A DNA stretch of 64,000 bases from JASHVB01 sp963780805. GTDB taxonomy: Bacteria; Pseudomonadota; Alphaproteobacteria; Acetobacterales; Acetobacteraceae. A program made the position numbers and the translations under genes. The notes beneath the pieces were generated by a model. It ran no database searches, was not told the DNA's origin, and saw only the letters and a list, made by a program, of their open reading frames with translations. Positions 19,134 to 28,733 of the stretch are shown in pieces. The DNA is taken from assembly GCA_963780805.1 (NCBI GenBank), contig CAWADP010000010.1, positions 629,702 through 693,701 on the forward strand, in the 5' to 3' direction. Each line of letters starts with the position of its first letter. The first letter of the stretch is position 1.

Positions 19134-19919
19134 TCAGCCGATGAAGCGGGACACGTGGTCGACAAACGCTTCCGGTTGCTCGATCTCCGGATGATGGCCC
19201 GCGGTGTCGATCAGCGTGAAGCGGGCGCCCGGGATTCGGTCGGCATAGATGCGGCCGTAGCTGGGGGTGACGATGCGGTCGGATGCGCCCCACACCACCA
19301 TTGTGGGCACCGCGATGCGCGCCAGCCAACGCTTGAGCTGCGGATTGTACATGTAGGGTTGGAAGCCATACAGGCACAGCGCGTCGCGGCTGCGCGCGTA
19401 ACGCACCAGCGCGGCGTCGTCCATCGCATTGAAGTCGGGGGCGAAGAGCGTCGGGTCGTGCCATTCGCAGGCGCGGACCGCATCCGGGCTGGTGTTGAAC
19501 ACGTCGACAATGTCGGGTGTCTCGCGGTCGCTGATCTTGATGCCGAACGGATCGACCAGGATCAACCGGTCGATGCGATGGCAGCAGGCGGCGGCCATTT
19601 CCGCCGCCAGCCAGCCGCCGAACGAGAAGCCGAGCAGGGTCACCTTCTCGTGCGGCAGCAATTCCAGAAGGTCGAGATAGAGGTGCATCAGGTCATACAC
19701 CGTATCGAAATCCGCCGGACGTGGGGAATTGCCGAAACCGGGGTGCGACGGGGCGATGATCGCGGCATGGCGGCCCAGCAGGTCGAGGAAGCGCGCAGCG
19801 GGGTCGATCGGCTGCAAGCCGTGCAGCGCCAGGATCGGCTGGCCCGCGCCGCGGCGCACGACCTCCAACGCGATGTCGCGGACCGTCAGTGGGGCCGCCG
19901 GTGCGGATGCATCTGCCAT
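19134..19919 (-). CDS. Alpha/beta hydrolase
   Basis: 261 residues. Nucleophile elbow GFSFGGW (Ser about 113), oxyanion-side motif ALHGLQP, acid residue in the VVWGASDRIV strand and catalytic His in DTAGHHPEIEQPE: a complete triad. Substrate unknown; sequence flavour is that of ring-cleavage-product and ester hydrolases. ATG 19919 follows AGGGAG by 7 nt. First gene of a two-gene unit with the LLM oxidoreductase. Confidence 0.88.
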   Translation of the reverse strand: MADASAPAAPLTVRDIALEVVRRGAGQPILALHGLQPIDPAARFLDLLGRHAAIIAPSHPGFGNSPRPADFDTVYDLMHLYLDLLELLPHEKVTLLGFSFGGWLAAEMAAACCHRIDRLILVDPFGIKISDRETPDIVDVFNTSPDAVRACEWHDPTLFAPDFNAMDDAALVRYARSRDALCLYGFQPYMYNPQLKRWLARIAVPTMVVWGASDRIVTPSYGRIYADRIPGARFTLIDTAGHHPEIEQPEAFVDHVSRFIG

Positions 19920-20091
19920 GTCTGTCTCCCTGCATCGAAGCAGACCACGGATTTTTGCATCACCGCAAGGCGCGTGGATGGGGGGCGAAAGGTTGGTGGT
20001 GTCGACGCCGACCATCCTGCTGTCATTGCGAGTTGACCAGCGGCCGGCGACGGCCGACCCGCCTTGAATGAAACGGCGACAAAGGATTTCT

Positions 20092-20325
20092 CGTCATGGC
20101 CGGGCCTGACCAGGCTTGATCCGGCCATCTGCTCCCGGCCATCTGCTCAATGTCTGTCGGGTCGCTCGGTGCCAGGCGCTCTCGATCGATTAGAATCGAT
20201 TAGAGTGGATGGCCGGGTCGAGCCGGTGAAGCCCGGCCATGACGGGATGCTTCTTGCGAGGGGCGCAGCGACGAAGCAATCTCCCGCGGGGATTGCTTCG
20301 TCGTCGCTGCCCTCCTCGCAATCAC
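20092..20325. repeat. Tandem palindromic repeats, families B and A
   Basis: 20092-20245 is a family B element (CATGGCCGGGCCTGACC ... GCCCGGCCATGACGG arms about 150 bp apart, with a duplicated AATCGATTAGA inside). It is followed at once by a family A hairpin, 20251-20325 (GACGAAGCAATCTCCCGC / GATTGCTTCGTCG arms). Together they fill the 450-bp divergent gap between the hydrolase and the next SDR gene. Confidence 0.75.
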
Positions 20326-20370
20326 AGCGGGACGGGCACCACGTCGCGAAATCTGTAACGGAGGAAACCC

Positions 20371-21201
20371 ATGAAGGACATCGCGGGCAAGGTCGCATTC
20401 GTGACGGGGGCGGCGAACGGCATCGGGCTGGGCATCTGCGGCGCGCTGGCCCGAGCCGGGGCTCACGTCGCCATGGCCGACATCCAGCCGGACGCATTGG
20501 AACGCGCACGCGCGCAGATTGCCGAGACCGGCGTGCGCACCATCGGCCTGACGCTGGACGTGTCGGACGCCGATGCGGTTGCGCGCGCCGCCGACGCCGT
20601 GGAAACGGCGTTCGGCAAGGTCCACATCGTCTGCAACAACGCCGGCATTTCGCTCGGCAATGTCCGCTTGCTCGACATGACCCGCGCGCAATGGGATTGG
20701 ATCTTCGGCGTCAACCTGTTCGGCGTCGTGAACGGCGTGCAGATCTTTGTGCCGCGCGTCCAGCGGCACGGCGAGGGCGGGCACATCGTCAATACCGCCT
20801 CCATGGCGGGATTGCAGGTCAATCCCGCGATCCCCGGCATCGGTGCCTACGCGATGACAAAGCATGGCGTGGTCGCGCTGTCGGAGGCGTTGGCGATGGA
20901 ACTGCAAGGCAGCGGCATCGGAGTTTCGGTGCTGTGCCCGGCGCAGGTGGATACCACGCTCTACAACTCCGGCCGGCGGCGCCCGGAACGCTTCGGCGGC
21001 AGTTACGCACGCGCGGATGTCAAGCAAGCGCGGGAGCGTTCCGCCACTGGGCTGTCCGCGGATGCGGTCGGAGAGATGGTGCTGCGCGCGATCCGTGACG
21101 ACCAGTACTTCGTGTTCACGCATCCCGAGGCGCGTACCCGCGTCGAGGAACGTCATGCACGGATGATGGCCGGGTTCGATGCGTTGTCCTCCCCCGCCTA
21201 A
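20371..21201 (+). CDS. Short-chain dehydrogenase/reductase
   Basis: 276 residues, classical SDR. Cofactor motif TGAANGIGLG, Asp after the second strand (MADIQPD, suggests NAD preference), NNAGIS, catalytic Ser in VNTASMAG and YAMTK. The C-terminal extension VFTHPEARTRVEERHARM resembles SDRs acting on hydroxy-aliphatic or steroid-like substrates; the exact substrate is unknown. GGAGGAAA precedes ATG 20371. Its stop overlaps the stop of the convergent histidine kinase gene by 3 bp, so there is no room for a terminator between them. Confidence 0.9.
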   Translation: MKDIAGKVAFVTGAANGIGLGICGALARAGAHVAMADIQPDALERARAQIAETGVRTIGLTLDVSDADAVARAADAVETAFGKVHIVCNNAGISLGNVRLLDMTRAQWDWIFGVNLFGVVNGVQIFVPRVQRHGEGGHIVNTASMAGLQVNPAIPGIGAYAMTKHGVVALSEALAMELQGSGIGVSVLCPAQVDTTLYNSGRRRPERFGGSYARADVKQARERSATGLSADAVGEMVLRAIRDDQYFVFTHPEARTRVEERHARMMAGFDALSSPA

Positions 21202-22844
21202 GCGGAGAGGTTGCGCAGTGCGATCGCCAGATCATTCAAACCGTACGGCTTGCGCAGCCGTGGCCATTGCGCACCGGCCAGACCTTCAAGTTCCGCGAAC
21301 CCGCTGGCGATCAGGATCGGCAACAACGGCCGCAGCGTCCTGGCCTGCGCTGCGAGCTGTGCACCGGACAGCCCGGGCATCATGTGATCGGTGAGCAGGA
21401 GATCGTAGCTGTCCGACTGCTGAAGCAGGGCCAGGGCCGCCTCGGCTGACGCGACGGCGCTGATCGCGGCGTGACCGAGTTCCTCCAGCATGTCTGTCGT
21501 ACTTGCTATGACCAGAGGGTCGTCATCCACCAGCAGAATCCGCAGACGACGTCCGGCAGGTGTCTCGGCCGAGGTTGTCGCGGCACAGCCGACGATGGAT
21601 TGCGGTACCTTTTCGTCAGTGCGTGGCAACCAGAGCTCCACGGTCGTACCAGTGCCAAGCCGGCTGGCCAGCCGCAGTGCTCCGCCCGATTGCACTGCGA
21701 AGCCGTGCACCATCGACAGTCCAAGGCCGGTGCCCTTGCCTGGCCCTTTTGTTGTGAAGAACGGATCGGCCGCTCGTGCCAGCGATGCCTCGTCCATGCC
21801 GAAGCCCGTGTCACTCATGGTCAGCACTACGTAGTCGCCGGCTGCCGTAACCGGCTCGCCGGTAAAGCCGATGAAGCCGCTGGTATTCGCGGTCACGGAT
21901 GCGTTGCGCGCGATGAGGCTCAGACGGCCGCCGGCCGGCATCGCATCGCGCGCATTGGCCGCAAGGTTGAGCAAGGCCAGTTCGAGCTGGCTGGGATCGG
22001 CGCGAATATTCCGAAGATCCGCGGGCAGGTCTTCTTCGACCTGGATCTCAGGCCCCAGCAATTGGGCCAGCATCGGGCGCAGGGCCGCCAGCACCTTGTG
22101 CGGATCGAGCGGACCTGGCGTCAGTTCCTGCTGACGCGCGAAGGCCAGCAGTCGCGTGGTCAGCGCGGCTCCGCGCGTGGTTCCCTGCAGCGCAGCATCC
22201 ACCAGGCGCGCGGCGCGGCGATCCTCGGACGGCAGGCGCCGCGTCAGCAACTGCAGACTGCCCTGGATGATCATCAGCAGGTTGTTGAAATCATGCGCGA
22301 CGCCGCCGGTGAGGCGGCCCAGAGCTTCCAGCTTCTGCGTCTGCCGCAGCGCGGCCTCGGCACGGTTGCGCGCCGTGATGTCGTTGATCACGGTGAGGCT
22401 ATGCAGGAACAGTCCGGTCAGCGGATCGCGTTCGGGACGCGCGGTCAGGACGACGTCGGCGATCTCGCCGGAAGCCTTGATCAGGCGGTATTCAACCGAG
22501 CGGCTTTCGTTAACCGGCACGTCGGCGATCAGTTCCGGCACCGCCTTCATGCGGTAACGTGAGGCGGAGGCCGGCTCGAGAAATTCCGCGAAGGAGCGGC
22601 CGATCGCGTCACTCCGATCGTAGCCGGTATAGGCGACCCAAGCTTCATTCAATTCGATCAGCCGGCCATCCGGCCCCATGGAATGGACAGGGATCGGAAT
22701 GCGTTGGAACGGCAGAAAATAGGCGGTGTCCACGCGCGCCGACGGCATAGCAACAGCCAACTCGCGAGGTACCTGCATCTTCGCGGACCACCGGCGATCG
22801 GCTCTGAACCAACAAATCACCTCGCTGCGCATTTTCCAGAGCAC
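21198..22844 (-). CDS. PAS-domain hybrid histidine kinase with receiver
   Basis: Up to 548 residues, no TM segment, so cytosolic. PAS domain at about 50-165 (IPVHSMGPDGRLIELNEAW). HisKA H-box GGVAHDFNNLLMIIQGSLQ with the phospho-acceptor His. HATPase N-box NLAANARDAM, G1 DTGFGMD, G2 GKGTGLGLSMV. C-terminal receiver RILLVDDDPLV with the acceptor Asp in LLLTDHMMPGLSG and the RKPYG lysine. The start is unsettled: candidates at 22844, 22832, 22778 and 22748, none with a strong ribosome site. No cognate response regulator gene is adjacent. The signal is unknown. Confidence 0.88.
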   Translation of the reverse strand: MLWKMRSEVICWFRADRRWSAKMQVPRELAVAMPSARVDTAYFLPFQRIPIPVHSMGPDGRLIELNEAWVAYTGYDRSDAIGRSFAEFLEPASASRYRMKAVPELIADVPVNESRSVEYRLIKASGEIADVVLTARPERDPLTGLFLHSLTVINDITARNRAEAALRQTQKLEALGRLTGGVAHDFNNLLMIIQGSLQLLTRRLPSEDRRAARLVDAALQGTTRGAALTTRLLAFARQQELTPGPLDPHKVLAALRPMLAQLLGPEIQVEEDLPADLRNIRADPSQLELALLNLAANARDAMPAGGRLSLIARNASVTANTSGFIGFTGEPVTAAGDYVVLTMSDTGFGMDEASLARAADPFFTTKGPGKGTGLGLSMVHGFAVQSGGALRLASRLGTGTTVELWLPRTDEKVPQSIVGCAATTSAETPAGRRLRILLVDDDPLVIASTTDMLEELGHAAISAVASAEAALALLQQSDSYDLLLTDHMMPGLSGAQLAAQARTLRPLLPILIASGFAELEGLAGAQWPRLRKPYGLNDLAIALRNLSA

Positions 22845-23324
22845 AATGTGTGGCTGCGACGAGATGATGGCCAGACGTCACAACCCAGAGGTGAGACAAA
22901 GCAGCTTCGGTTACCGCTTCCTCACCTTGATTTGAAGGATTTGCCTCATCAGTCAGCAGTGCGAGCGCAGACTGATTGGTTGTCAGGCCTCGGCTGTGAT
23001 GACGGTAGCGGCAAGGTCGCCACTGCCATATCAAGTTGCAAGCGGAGTGTAGCGGTGTAGCACTCCTGCGCTTCGCTGCCGCTGACTGGGTTTTTGCAAG
23101 CGCAGCGAAAGCAATCTAACGGAAAGTTCGCACGCCGCTCACGGGAGATTGCGTCGCTGCGCGTGCAACCGAAGCTGCACTCGCACTGACACTCGCCGCG
23201 TTTGCAATGATACTACACAAATGACATTCCACACACGACACTCCGAAGAGAGGGCCAGGGCGAGGGTGCCGCCTACGTCACGGCCTCGCTACACTCCCGG
23301 TCATAACGAGAGGAGACGCCGGCC
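22845..23324. other. 480-bp gap with family A palindrome
   Basis: 23093-23170 holds a diverged family A repeat (CAAGCGCAGCGAAAGCAATC ... GTTCGCACG ... GGGAGATTGCGTCGC). The rest has no supported coding frame on either strand. It carries the divergent regulatory regions of the hybrid kinase and the following lyase; no clear promoter was picked out. Confidence 0.6.
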
Positions 23325-24686
23325 ATGAGTGACATTCTGCCGACCGCCACCCGTGTTGCCGATCCCGGCATCCGAGCATTGTATCGCCTGGAGAATCGCT
23401 GGCAGGCGTGGCTCGACGTGGAAGTCGCTCTGGCGCGCGCCCAGGCGGGTCTTGGCATCATCCCGCACGAGGCTGCCGAGGCCATCGCCCACGCCGCTCG
23501 CCTGGAACTGCTGGATCGCGCCCGCATTGATGAAGGCTTCGCCCGCACCGGCCACACCATCGTGCCGCTGGTCTGGGAACTCAGCCGCGTGGTGGGTGAA
23601 AAGCATGGCGGCTGGGTGCATTGGGGTGCCACGACGCAGAATATTACCCAGACCGGCGATCTGCTGGTACTGCGCCAGGCGCACGGCGTATTCCTGAAAC
23701 TGATCGGTGAGGCGCTGGCCGCCATGGCCGACCTTGCGGACCGCGGCGCCGACATGCCGCTGCCGGGCCGCACGCACGGTCAGCACGCGGTGCCGGCGAC
23801 GTTCGGCTACAAGGTCGCGGTGTGGATCGACGAGCTGATCCGGCATGTCGAACGTTTCCGGCAGGTAGCGCCTCGGATATTTGTCGCGATGCTGGGCGGC
23901 GGGGCGGGGACGTTTGCGTCGCTGGGCGAGCAGGGGCCGCCGGTGCAGGCGGGGATCGGCAAGCAGCTCGGCTTCGGCACCATGACCGTCCCGTCCCGCG
24001 CGCTGAGCGACCATCTGGCGGAGAACATCTGTCTGCTCGGCATGCTGGCGGGGACCTGCGGCAAGATCGGCCGGGAAATCTACACGCTGATGAAGACCGA
24101 ATTCGGCGAAGTGGAGGAACCGGTGCCGCCGGGCACAGTCGGTAGTTCCACCATGCCGCAGAAGCGCAACCCGAAGCTATGCCAGGACATCATCGCGGCC
24201 GCCGCGGAAGTGCGTGCGACGGTGCCGCTGGCATTGGAGGCGATGCAGACCGAGCATGAGGCCGACCGCGCCACCAGCCTGATCATGGATTCCGCCGAGG
24301 CGCGCGCCTGCGTCGCCACCGGCGACATGTTGAGCAGGCTGGGGGAAGTGATGCGCGGGTTGCGGTTGGATCCGCGTCGCATGCGGGCGAATTTGGATCT
24401 GGGCGGTGGGCTGATCATGGCGGAAGCGGTGATGCTGGAACTCGGTGCCGTGATAGGGCGGCAGCACGCGCATGACGTGGTCTACGAAGCGGCGCAGAGC
24501 GCTTTCACGGAGAACCGTTCTTTCGCCGACTTGCTGGCTGCCAACCCGCACGTTACCAGGCACTTGAACGCGGATGCGATCAGGGCGTTGCTTGATCCGA
24601 CAGCCTATACCGGGCTCTGCGCCGACATGGCACGCGATGCCGCGGTGCGGGCGCGGGCTGTGGCGGCGGAGATCGGCACAACGTAG
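23325..24686 (+). CDS. Fumarase/aspartase superfamily lyase (adenylosuccinate lyase-like)
   Basis: 453 residues. Superfamily signature GSSTMPQKRNP, with the flexible-loop Ser, and the conserved GRTHGQHAVPATFG (catalytic His region). The C-terminal half resembles adenylosuccinate lyase and 3-carboxy-cis,cis-muconate cycloisomerase. Housekeeping purB is usually more PurB-like in the N-terminus, and the surrounding genes are catabolic, so a beta-elimination on an organic acid or a cycloisomerase role is as likely as purine synthesis. GGAG lies nine bases before ATG 23325. Stands alone. Confidence 0.82.
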   Translation: MSDILPTATRVADPGIRALYRLENRWQAWLDVEVALARAQAGLGIIPHEAAEAIAHAARLELLDRARIDEGFARTGHTIVPLVWELSRVVGEKHGGWVHWGATTQNITQTGDLLVLRQAHGVFLKLIGEALAAMADLADRGADMPLPGRTHGQHAVPATFGYKVAVWIDELIRHVERFRQVAPRIFVAMLGGGAGTFASLGEQGPPVQAGIGKQLGFGTMTVPSRALSDHLAENICLLGMLAGTCGKIGREIYTLMKTEFGEVEEPVPPGTVGSSTMPQKRNPKLCQDIIAAAAEVRATVPLALEAMQTEHEADRATSLIMDSAEARACVATGDMLSRLGEVMRGLRLDPRRMRANLDLGGGLIMAEAVMLELGAVIGRQHAHDVVYEAAQSAFTENRSFADLLAANPHVTRHLNADAIRALLDPTAYTGLCADMARDAAVRARAVAAEIGTT

Positions 24687-24756
24687 GGCGGATCAGCGCG
24701 GCGCCATCCGCCATGTGCCACAGACGGCGGAATGCGCTGCGCTTTTTCCGCCCTGC
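24685..24756. repeat. Palindromic repeat, family D
   Basis: GTAGGGCGGATCAGCGCGGC and its inverted mate ending GCTTTTTCCGCCCT form a hairpin between the convergent lyase and quinone oxidoreductase genes. The run of T inside the right arm could let it serve as a terminator. Confidence 0.75.
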
Positions 24757-24765
24757 CAATCAGAC

Positions 24766-25741
24766 TCAGCTCACCAGCACGGCCTTGCCAATCACCTTCC
24801 GCTCGATCACCGCCTGCAGCGCCTCCGCCGCTTGCTCCAGCGGGAACCGGTGCGAGATGCGCGGACGCAGCTTGCCCTCCGCCGCCAGGCGGGTCAGTTC
24901 GCGCATGTTGGCGATCGCCAGCTCCGGAGCGGCTTCGTTCAACCCGCCGATGCGCACGCCGATCGCGTCGATGCCCTTGATGAGCAGGTAGTTGCTGCGG
25001 ATGGTGGCGGGGCCGCCGCCGAGGAAACCCAGGATCAGCAGACGCCCGCGCCAGGCGAGGCAGCGCAGCGACTCGTCGGTCACCTGCGCCCCGATCGGGT
25101 CATAGACGATGTCCACGCCGCGGCCGCCGGTCAGGTCCTTCACCGCGTCCAGGAATCCGCCAGCATAGCCGATCGCATGGTCGGCGCCTTCTTCCAGACA
25201 GGCGGCGCGCTTGTCGTCGCTGCTGGCGGTGGCGATGACCTTGGCGCCGAACACTTTTGCCACCTGGATGGCGGCGATGCCGATGCCGCCGGCGGCGCCG
25301 TGCACCAGCACCCACTCGCCGGCCTGCAACCGGCCGCGCTGCAGCAGGGCATGATAGGCGGTGGCGTAGGCGCCACGGAACACTCCGGCCGCTTCCAGGC
25401 TCATGCCGTCCGGGACCTTGTCGCACAGCTCCGCCCTGGCATTGCCGAGCTCGGCGAAGGCACCCAGCGTGTGGCGGCTCATGACCTGGTCGCCGGGCCG
25501 GAACACGGTAACGTCCGGGCCGACGGCGACCACCTCCCCTGCTGCCTCGCCGCCCGGGATGAAGGGAGGCTCGGGGCGAAACTGATACTTGCCCGCCAGC
25601 ATCAGCACGTCCACGTACTGGACGCCACGGGCGCGCGATGCGCACCGCGATCTCGCCGGGGCTGGGCGGAGGCGGGTCCGGCACATCCCGCAGCGCCAGC
25701 ACCTCCGGACCTCCGAACGCCTCGCAGACCATCGCTTTCAT
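24766..25741 (-). pseudogene. NADPH:quinone oxidoreductase (zeta-crystallin type), frameshifted
   Basis: Two overlapping frames encode one MDR-superfamily enzyme. From ATG 25741 comes MKAMVCEAFGGPEVLALRDV to GEIAVRI; then, in the next frame, ARGVQYVDVLMLAGKYQF to the stop at 24766. Dropping one base from the GCGCGC run near 25632 restores a normal protein of about 324 residues. The nucleotide motif VHGAAGGIGIAAIQVAK and the VYDPIGA segment are intact, and zinc ligands are absent as in quinone reductases. Reduces quinones or enones with NADPH. The frameshift may be a sequencing error. Confidence 0.85.
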
Positions 25742-26111
25742 GTCGCAGTCCTGCCGATGTGTGGGTACCAGTTAAGCGCAGTCGGGAGCGGACCCCAAGA
25801 TCGCGCGCTGCCCGCTTGTTCGCCAAGCCGGCCGCGCAGTGGCGGGACAAAATCTCGTGACAAAGCGTGTCGGGAAGCCAGCGCATCGGCCAGACCTGGC
25901 CTGCAAGACCGGGCACAACGGTCGTGCAACGGCCAGCCGTCTGCGGTTCGCTTTTCCTACGAATTCTTAGTGGAATCCGGTATGTGAGGGGAAACCCGAC
26001 ATCGAACGAACGGCACAGATTGTTGCAGCCGAAAGCGGCCTGAAACGGCTGCATATCGTGGGTCTGTCCATAACATGCACGTTTCGTAATGCAACAAAAT
26101 CACCAATGGTC

Positions 26112-26125
26112 TTGATCGAGGTCAA
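26112..26125 (+). promoter_or_regulatory. FNR/FixK-type box upstream of crp-family gene
   Basis: TTGATCGAGGTCAA matches the TTGAT-N4-ATCAA consensus with one mismatch in the right half. It is centred about 47 bp before the start codon of the Crp/Fnr-family gene, consistent with autoregulation or control by another anaerobic regulator. Confidence 0.5.
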
Positions 26126-26165
26126 CCTCCATCGGTATGCGTGCCTATCGCAAGCAGGTGTCACC

Positions 26166-26924
26166 ATGTCCGTCACCGCGTTTCGGCCCGTCTCGTCCGC
26201 CCCCGTGTCCAGCCCGTCCCACTTGCCCGATCTGCTGCGCCTCACGCCGCTCTTCGAGAACCTGGAGGACAGGCTGATCGAGCGGCTCGCCGCCATTACG
26301 CAAGAGGCGCGGCTGCCGGAGGGCACCGAAGTCTGCGGCCAGGGTGATCCCGCGCTGCACCTGCACGTGCTGCTGGAGGGTCGCGTCGCATTGTGGGCAA
26401 GCGCCCCCGATGAGTTGCGCGCGGCGGTGGAGGTGGTCCGTCCACCCGGCTACTTCGTCCTGGCGACGGTGCTGACCCGCCTGCCGCACCTGATGAGCGC
26501 CCGGACCGTCTCGGCTGCGCACTTGCTGCTGATCGACACCGAGGGCCTGCACGCACTGCTGGCGAGCGAAGTCGAGCTGGCCAACGCCCTGCTGCATGCG
26601 GAGGCGCTGAACTTCCGCGCACTGGTGCGGCAGGTGCAAGACCTGAAGCTGCGGACGGCAGCGCAGCGGCTGGCCTGCTATCTGCTCGCCCTCAGCAATG
26701 AGACCGAGGCCACCACCGACAAGTTCCGCCTGCCCTTCGACAAGCGCCTGCTGGCGGCACGGCTCGGCTGCCGGCAGGAGAACCTGTCGCGCGCCTTTGC
26801 CGCGTTGCGCAGCGCCGGCGTGGAGACGCATGGCGCCCGGGTGATCCTCCACGACGTCCCCGCGCTGCGGGCGTTCGCGGTGCCGGACGAGAGCGTCGAT
26901 CCGGGGCTGCCGTTCACCGGGTAG
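26166..26924 (+). CDS. Crp/Fnr family transcriptional regulator
   Basis: 252 residues. The cyclic-nucleotide-binding-like sensor domain covers about 20-140 (LTPLFENLEDRLIERLAAIT, PPGYFVLATVL). The long dimer helix is VELANALLHAEALNFRALVR. The winged helix has recognition helix LAARLGCRQENLSRAFAALR, a motif typical of Crp/FNR proteins that read TTGAC/TTGAT-like half-sites. No N-terminal cysteine cluster, so it is not an Fe-S FNR; it is nearer to FixK/Dnr-type. An open frame begins at 26058, but ATG 26166 has AGGTG seven bases upstream and gives a normal length. Confidence 0.9.
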   Translation: MSVTAFRPVSSAPVSSPSHLPDLLRLTPLFENLEDRLIERLAAITQEARLPEGTEVCGQGDPALHLHVLLEGRVALWASAPDELRAAVEVVRPPGYFVLATVLTRLPHLMSARTVSAAHLLLIDTEGLHALLASEVELANALLHAEALNFRALVRQVQDLKLRTAAQRLACYLLALSNETEATTDKFRLPFDKRLLAARLGCRQENLSRAFAALRSAGVETHGARVILHDVPALRAFAVPDESVDPGLPFTG

Positions 26925-27114
26925 CTCACACGGCCACGGGTCCAGGTTGAAAGGGGCTGCCGCGCGTTCAGCAGCCGGCTCCTGTGGCACGCGCTGGCAG
27001 CCATCGTCATCCCCGCGAAAGCGACGCGAAAGCGGGTTGGTTTCATGGGCAACTTGGAGTTCGCGGGACCGCGGGTGATAGGGTTCGTCTCGAACCCGAG
27101 ATCAGGACACCCGC

Positions 27115-28692
27115 ATGACCCGAAAGTGGCTCGCCGGCCTCGCCGTCGCGTTCGTTGTTGCCTGTAGCACCGCCGTGGCGCAGACGGCACCGAAGGTGCT
27201 GCGCGTGGTGCCGAGCGCCGATCCCGCCGAGCTTGATCCGACCAAAGGCATGAACCTCATCGCGCGGATCTACTCGCAGATGGTGTTCGATACCCTGTTC
27301 GCTCTCGACAGCCACCTGGTGCCGCGGCCGCTGATGGTGGAGACAGAACAAGTCAGCGCCGACGGCCTTACCTATACCTTCACGCTGCGGTCCGGGCTGA
27401 AGTTCCACGACGGCAGCCTGATCACCTCGCGCGACGTGGTAGCGTCCTTGCAACGCTGGATGAACGGCGTGTCGATGGGACCGCAACTCAAGGCACGCAC
27501 GGCGTCGCTCGACGTGGTGGACGACCGGACGTTCCGGCTGGTCCTGAAGCGGCGCTTCGGACTGGTGGAGTTCATGCTGGCCGGCCCTGGTGCGCCGATC
27601 GCCGGCATCATGCGCGAGGCCGACGCGAAGCGCCCGCCGGACACGCCACTGACGGCGCCCATCGGCTCCGGCCCGTTCCGCTATGTTGCCAGCGAGCGCG
27701 AATCGGGACACCGCGTGGTGTTCGAGAAGTTCCAGGACTACCTGCCGCGCAATGAGCCGCCTGACGGCCTGGCGGGTGGACGCGTCGTGAAGGTCGATCG
27801 AGTCGAGTGGATCATCATGCCGGATGCGATCACCGCGGCGAACGCGCTGATCAAGGGCGAGGTCGACTTCTGGGAGCAGGTGACGCCGGATCTAACCGGG
27901 ATGCTGCGCCAGAAAGGGGTGGTGGTGAAGCGCATCGCCGCGCTGCCGACGGTCGCGTTCATCCGTCCCAACTTCCAGCTTCCGCCATTCAACGATCTGC
28001 GGGCTCGCCAGGCACTCGCTTATCTCTTCGACCAAAAGGAAATGATGGAAGCGGCGGCGGGCAACGGCGTGGGTTGGCAGGAGTGTTACTCCTTCAGCGT
28101 GTGCGGCGGGCCGTATGGGACAGAGGTGGGATCGGAGCCTTATCGGAAGCCCGATATCGCGAAGGCGAAGGCGCTGCTGAAAGAGGCCGGCTATAAGGGC
28201 GAGAAGATCGTCCTGCTGGGCACGCCGCAGCTTCCGGCGATCAACGCGATGACGCTGGTGGCGGCGCAGCGGCTGAAGCAGGCCGGCATGAACGTCGATG
28301 TGCAGATGACCGACTTCGCGGTGATGTTCCAGCGCATGCAGGCGGCGAACAAGCCGTTGGACCAGGGCGGCTATAATCTGTTCGCCTATCATGCGACCGG
28401 GAATGCTTGGTTCCATCCGCTGATGAACCTGTCGGTGGATTTGTCCTGTAACGGGAAGAACTGGGCTGGTTGGCCCTGCGACCCGCAAGGCGAGGCGCTG
28501 CGCCAGGCTTTCCTCGAAGCGCCCGACGACGCGTCGCGCAAGGTGGCGTTCGTCGCGTTCCAGAAGCGGCTGTGGCAGTTCCTGCCCTACATCCCGCTGG
28601 GGCAGTTCGACGTTGTCGCCGGCTGGGGGAAGGACGTGACGGGGGTGCTGAACAGCTACATCACGACGTATTGGAATATCGATAAGCCGTAG
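27115..28692 (+). CDS. ABC transporter substrate-binding protein, family 5
   Basis: 525 residues, periplasmic peptide/nickel/opine-type binding protein. Signal peptide MTRKWLAGLAVAFVVACSTA with a cut after AVAQ. SBP_bac_5 hallmarks are ADPAELDPTKGMNLIARIYS, YTFTLRSGLKFHDGSLITSRDVV and GSGPFRY, ending GVLNSYITTYWNIDKP. No permease or ATPase gene is adjacent, so it is an orphan that must use transporters elsewhere. The next intact neighbours are amidohydrolases, suggesting uptake of an amide or peptide (inference). AGGA lies nine bases before ATG 27115. Confidence 0.92.
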   Translation: MTRKWLAGLAVAFVVACSTAVAQTAPKVLRVVPSADPAELDPTKGMNLIARIYSQMVFDTLFALDSHLVPRPLMVETEQVSADGLTYTFTLRSGLKFHDGSLITSRDVVASLQRWMNGVSMGPQLKARTASLDVVDDRTFRLVLKRRFGLVEFMLAGPGAPIAGIMREADAKRPPDTPLTAPIGSGPFRYVASERESGHRVVFEKFQDYLPRNEPPDGLAGGRVVKVDRVEWIIMPDAITAANALIKGEVDFWEQVTPDLTGMLRQKGVVVKRIAALPTVAFIRPNFQLPPFNDLRARQALAYLFDQKEMMEAAAGNGVGWQECYSFSVCGGPYGTEVGSEPYRKPDIAKAKALLKEAGYKGEKIVLLGTPQLPAINAMTLVAAQRLKQAGMNVDVQMTDFAVMFQRMQAANKPLDQGGYNLFAYHATGNAWFHPLMNLSVDLSCNGKNWAGWPCDPQGEALRQAFLEAPDDASRKVAFVAFQKRLWQFLPYIPLGQFDVVAGWGKDVTGVLNSYITTYWNIDKP

Positions 28693-28733
28693 CGCGAGGG
28701 CGCCCTGGGGAACCACATGCGCATTTGGCTCTG

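Noticed and set aside
27004..27040. Full family C palindrome
   Set aside because: Only the left arm (CGTCATCCCCGCGAAAGCG) is present; the inverted partner is missing.
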